Below, piece after piece: positions 33,563 to 33,858 of a DNA stretch of 33,858 nt (positions are counted from its first letter, which is position 1; each line of letters begins with the position of its first letter). The notes beneath the pieces are model-generated. The model ran no database searches. It had not been told where the DNA came from and saw only the letters and a list, made by a program, of their open reading frames with translations. The translations under genes and the position numbers were made by a program. The stretch covers positions 1-33,858 of the forward strand of contig CAYPCH010000026.1 of NCBI GenBank assembly GCA_964409165.1, read 5' to 3'. This DNA comes from CAYPCH01 sp964409165. GTDB lineage: Bacteria; Bacillota; Clostridia; Acetivibrionales; Acetivibrionaceae.

Positions 33563-33858
33563 TGTCATTAAAAATGCACAATATTTTTCTATATTGTATC
33601 TGCTTGATGAAAATAACTGTATTTATACTATAACATTAAAAATACAGGCGTTATACAGTCAAAAACAACAGGTCAAGAAAATTTTAGATTTTATTTGAGT
33701 TTCCCCATTTTTTAATATAGTGCTAAAACGTCCGGTTTGGATGGGGGCATGAAATGCTACAGAATTCAACGCTAACCCAAGAGTTGGCAATACTCGTTCG
33801 CTTAGAAATTCCACGAACCACGTCCTACATAACATCCTTGTATATGTGGACGTTTTAC
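33510..33858. other. Gene-free right end of the window
   Basis: No gene with a ribosome site is seen on either strand in these 349 bases. The left part is AT-rich with a short ACAATA/TATTGT hairpin near 33580-33598. The last 135 bases are richer in G and C and are framed by inverted repeats listed separately. Confidence 0.6.
33724..33857. repeat. 134-nt segment framed by 10-bp inverted repeats
   Basis: TAAAACGTCC (33724-33733) is the exact reverse complement of GGACGTTTTA (33848-33857). A second nearby pair, GGATG and CATCC, continues the pairing inward. The composition differs from the AT-rich DNA before it. It could be a miniature element, the end of a mobile element continuing past the window, or a structured RNA. 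Confidence 0.5.

Overview
The window looks like chromosomal DNA from a cellulolytic anaerobic clostridium of the Acetivibrio (Clostridium) thermocellum type. The evidence is an AT-rich Gram-positive sequence with strong Shine-Dalgarno sites, a dockerin-bearing family 9 glycoside hydrolase whose dockerin carries Ser-Thr recognition pairs, large fibronectin-III/S-layer-homology surface proteins, and a YwmB-MurA gene pair. Species assignment is inference.

Layout. (1) 1-2184, minus strand: most of a cellulosomal GH9-CBM3c-dockerin enzyme, cut by the left edge. (2) 2185-2800: a divergent intergenic region holding a short AT tandem repeat, a two-hairpin repeat that recurs at 12544-12646, a 133-nt nested palindrome, and a partial third copy of the repeat. 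(3) 2801-12475, plus strand: three secreted surface proteins, two giant FN3-rich proteins with degenerate SLH-like ends and a small protein with three SLH modules. (4) 12878-14951: a YwmB-like protein and MurA, followed by a good intrinsic terminator. (5) 15077-33509: a promoter and then 17 co-directional genes. (6) 33510-33858: no gene recognised; inverted repeats only.

Region 5 is the exciting part. It is visibly AT-richer in places than the flanks and encodes an unusual type II polyketide/fatty-acid-like pathway. It has two ketosynthase plus chain-length-factor pairs (KS1/CLF1, KS2/CLF2), one acyl carrier protein, a normal FabZ dehydratase and a FabZ paralogue lacking the catalytic His, and a FabG ketoreductase. 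There is no enoyl reductase, malonyl transferase, phosphopantetheinyl transferase or classical thioesterase domain. Such an assembly line should make a long conjugated polyenoyl-ACP. Joined to it is strictly anaerobic chemistry: two B12-binding radical SAM enzymes, an ATP-dependent electron activator with two 2-hydroxyacyl-CoA dehydratase/benzoyl-CoA reductase-type subunits, a phytoene-desaturase-like FAD enzyme, and two crotonases. An alpha-oxoamine synthase could release the chain by decarboxylative condensation with an amino acid, giving an aminoketone. A membrane-anchored alpha/beta hydrolase closes the operon.

A recurring pattern is the pairing of a catalytically complete paralogue with one that has lost key residues (KS/CLF twice, FabZ/FabZ', crotonase/crotonase'). 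My working model is an anaerobic polyene pathway ending in an amine, possibly a pigment such as the yellow cellulose-bound substance reported from C. thermocellum, or a ladderane-like polycyclic lipid. The product is inference; the enzyme families and residue losses are read directly from the sequence.
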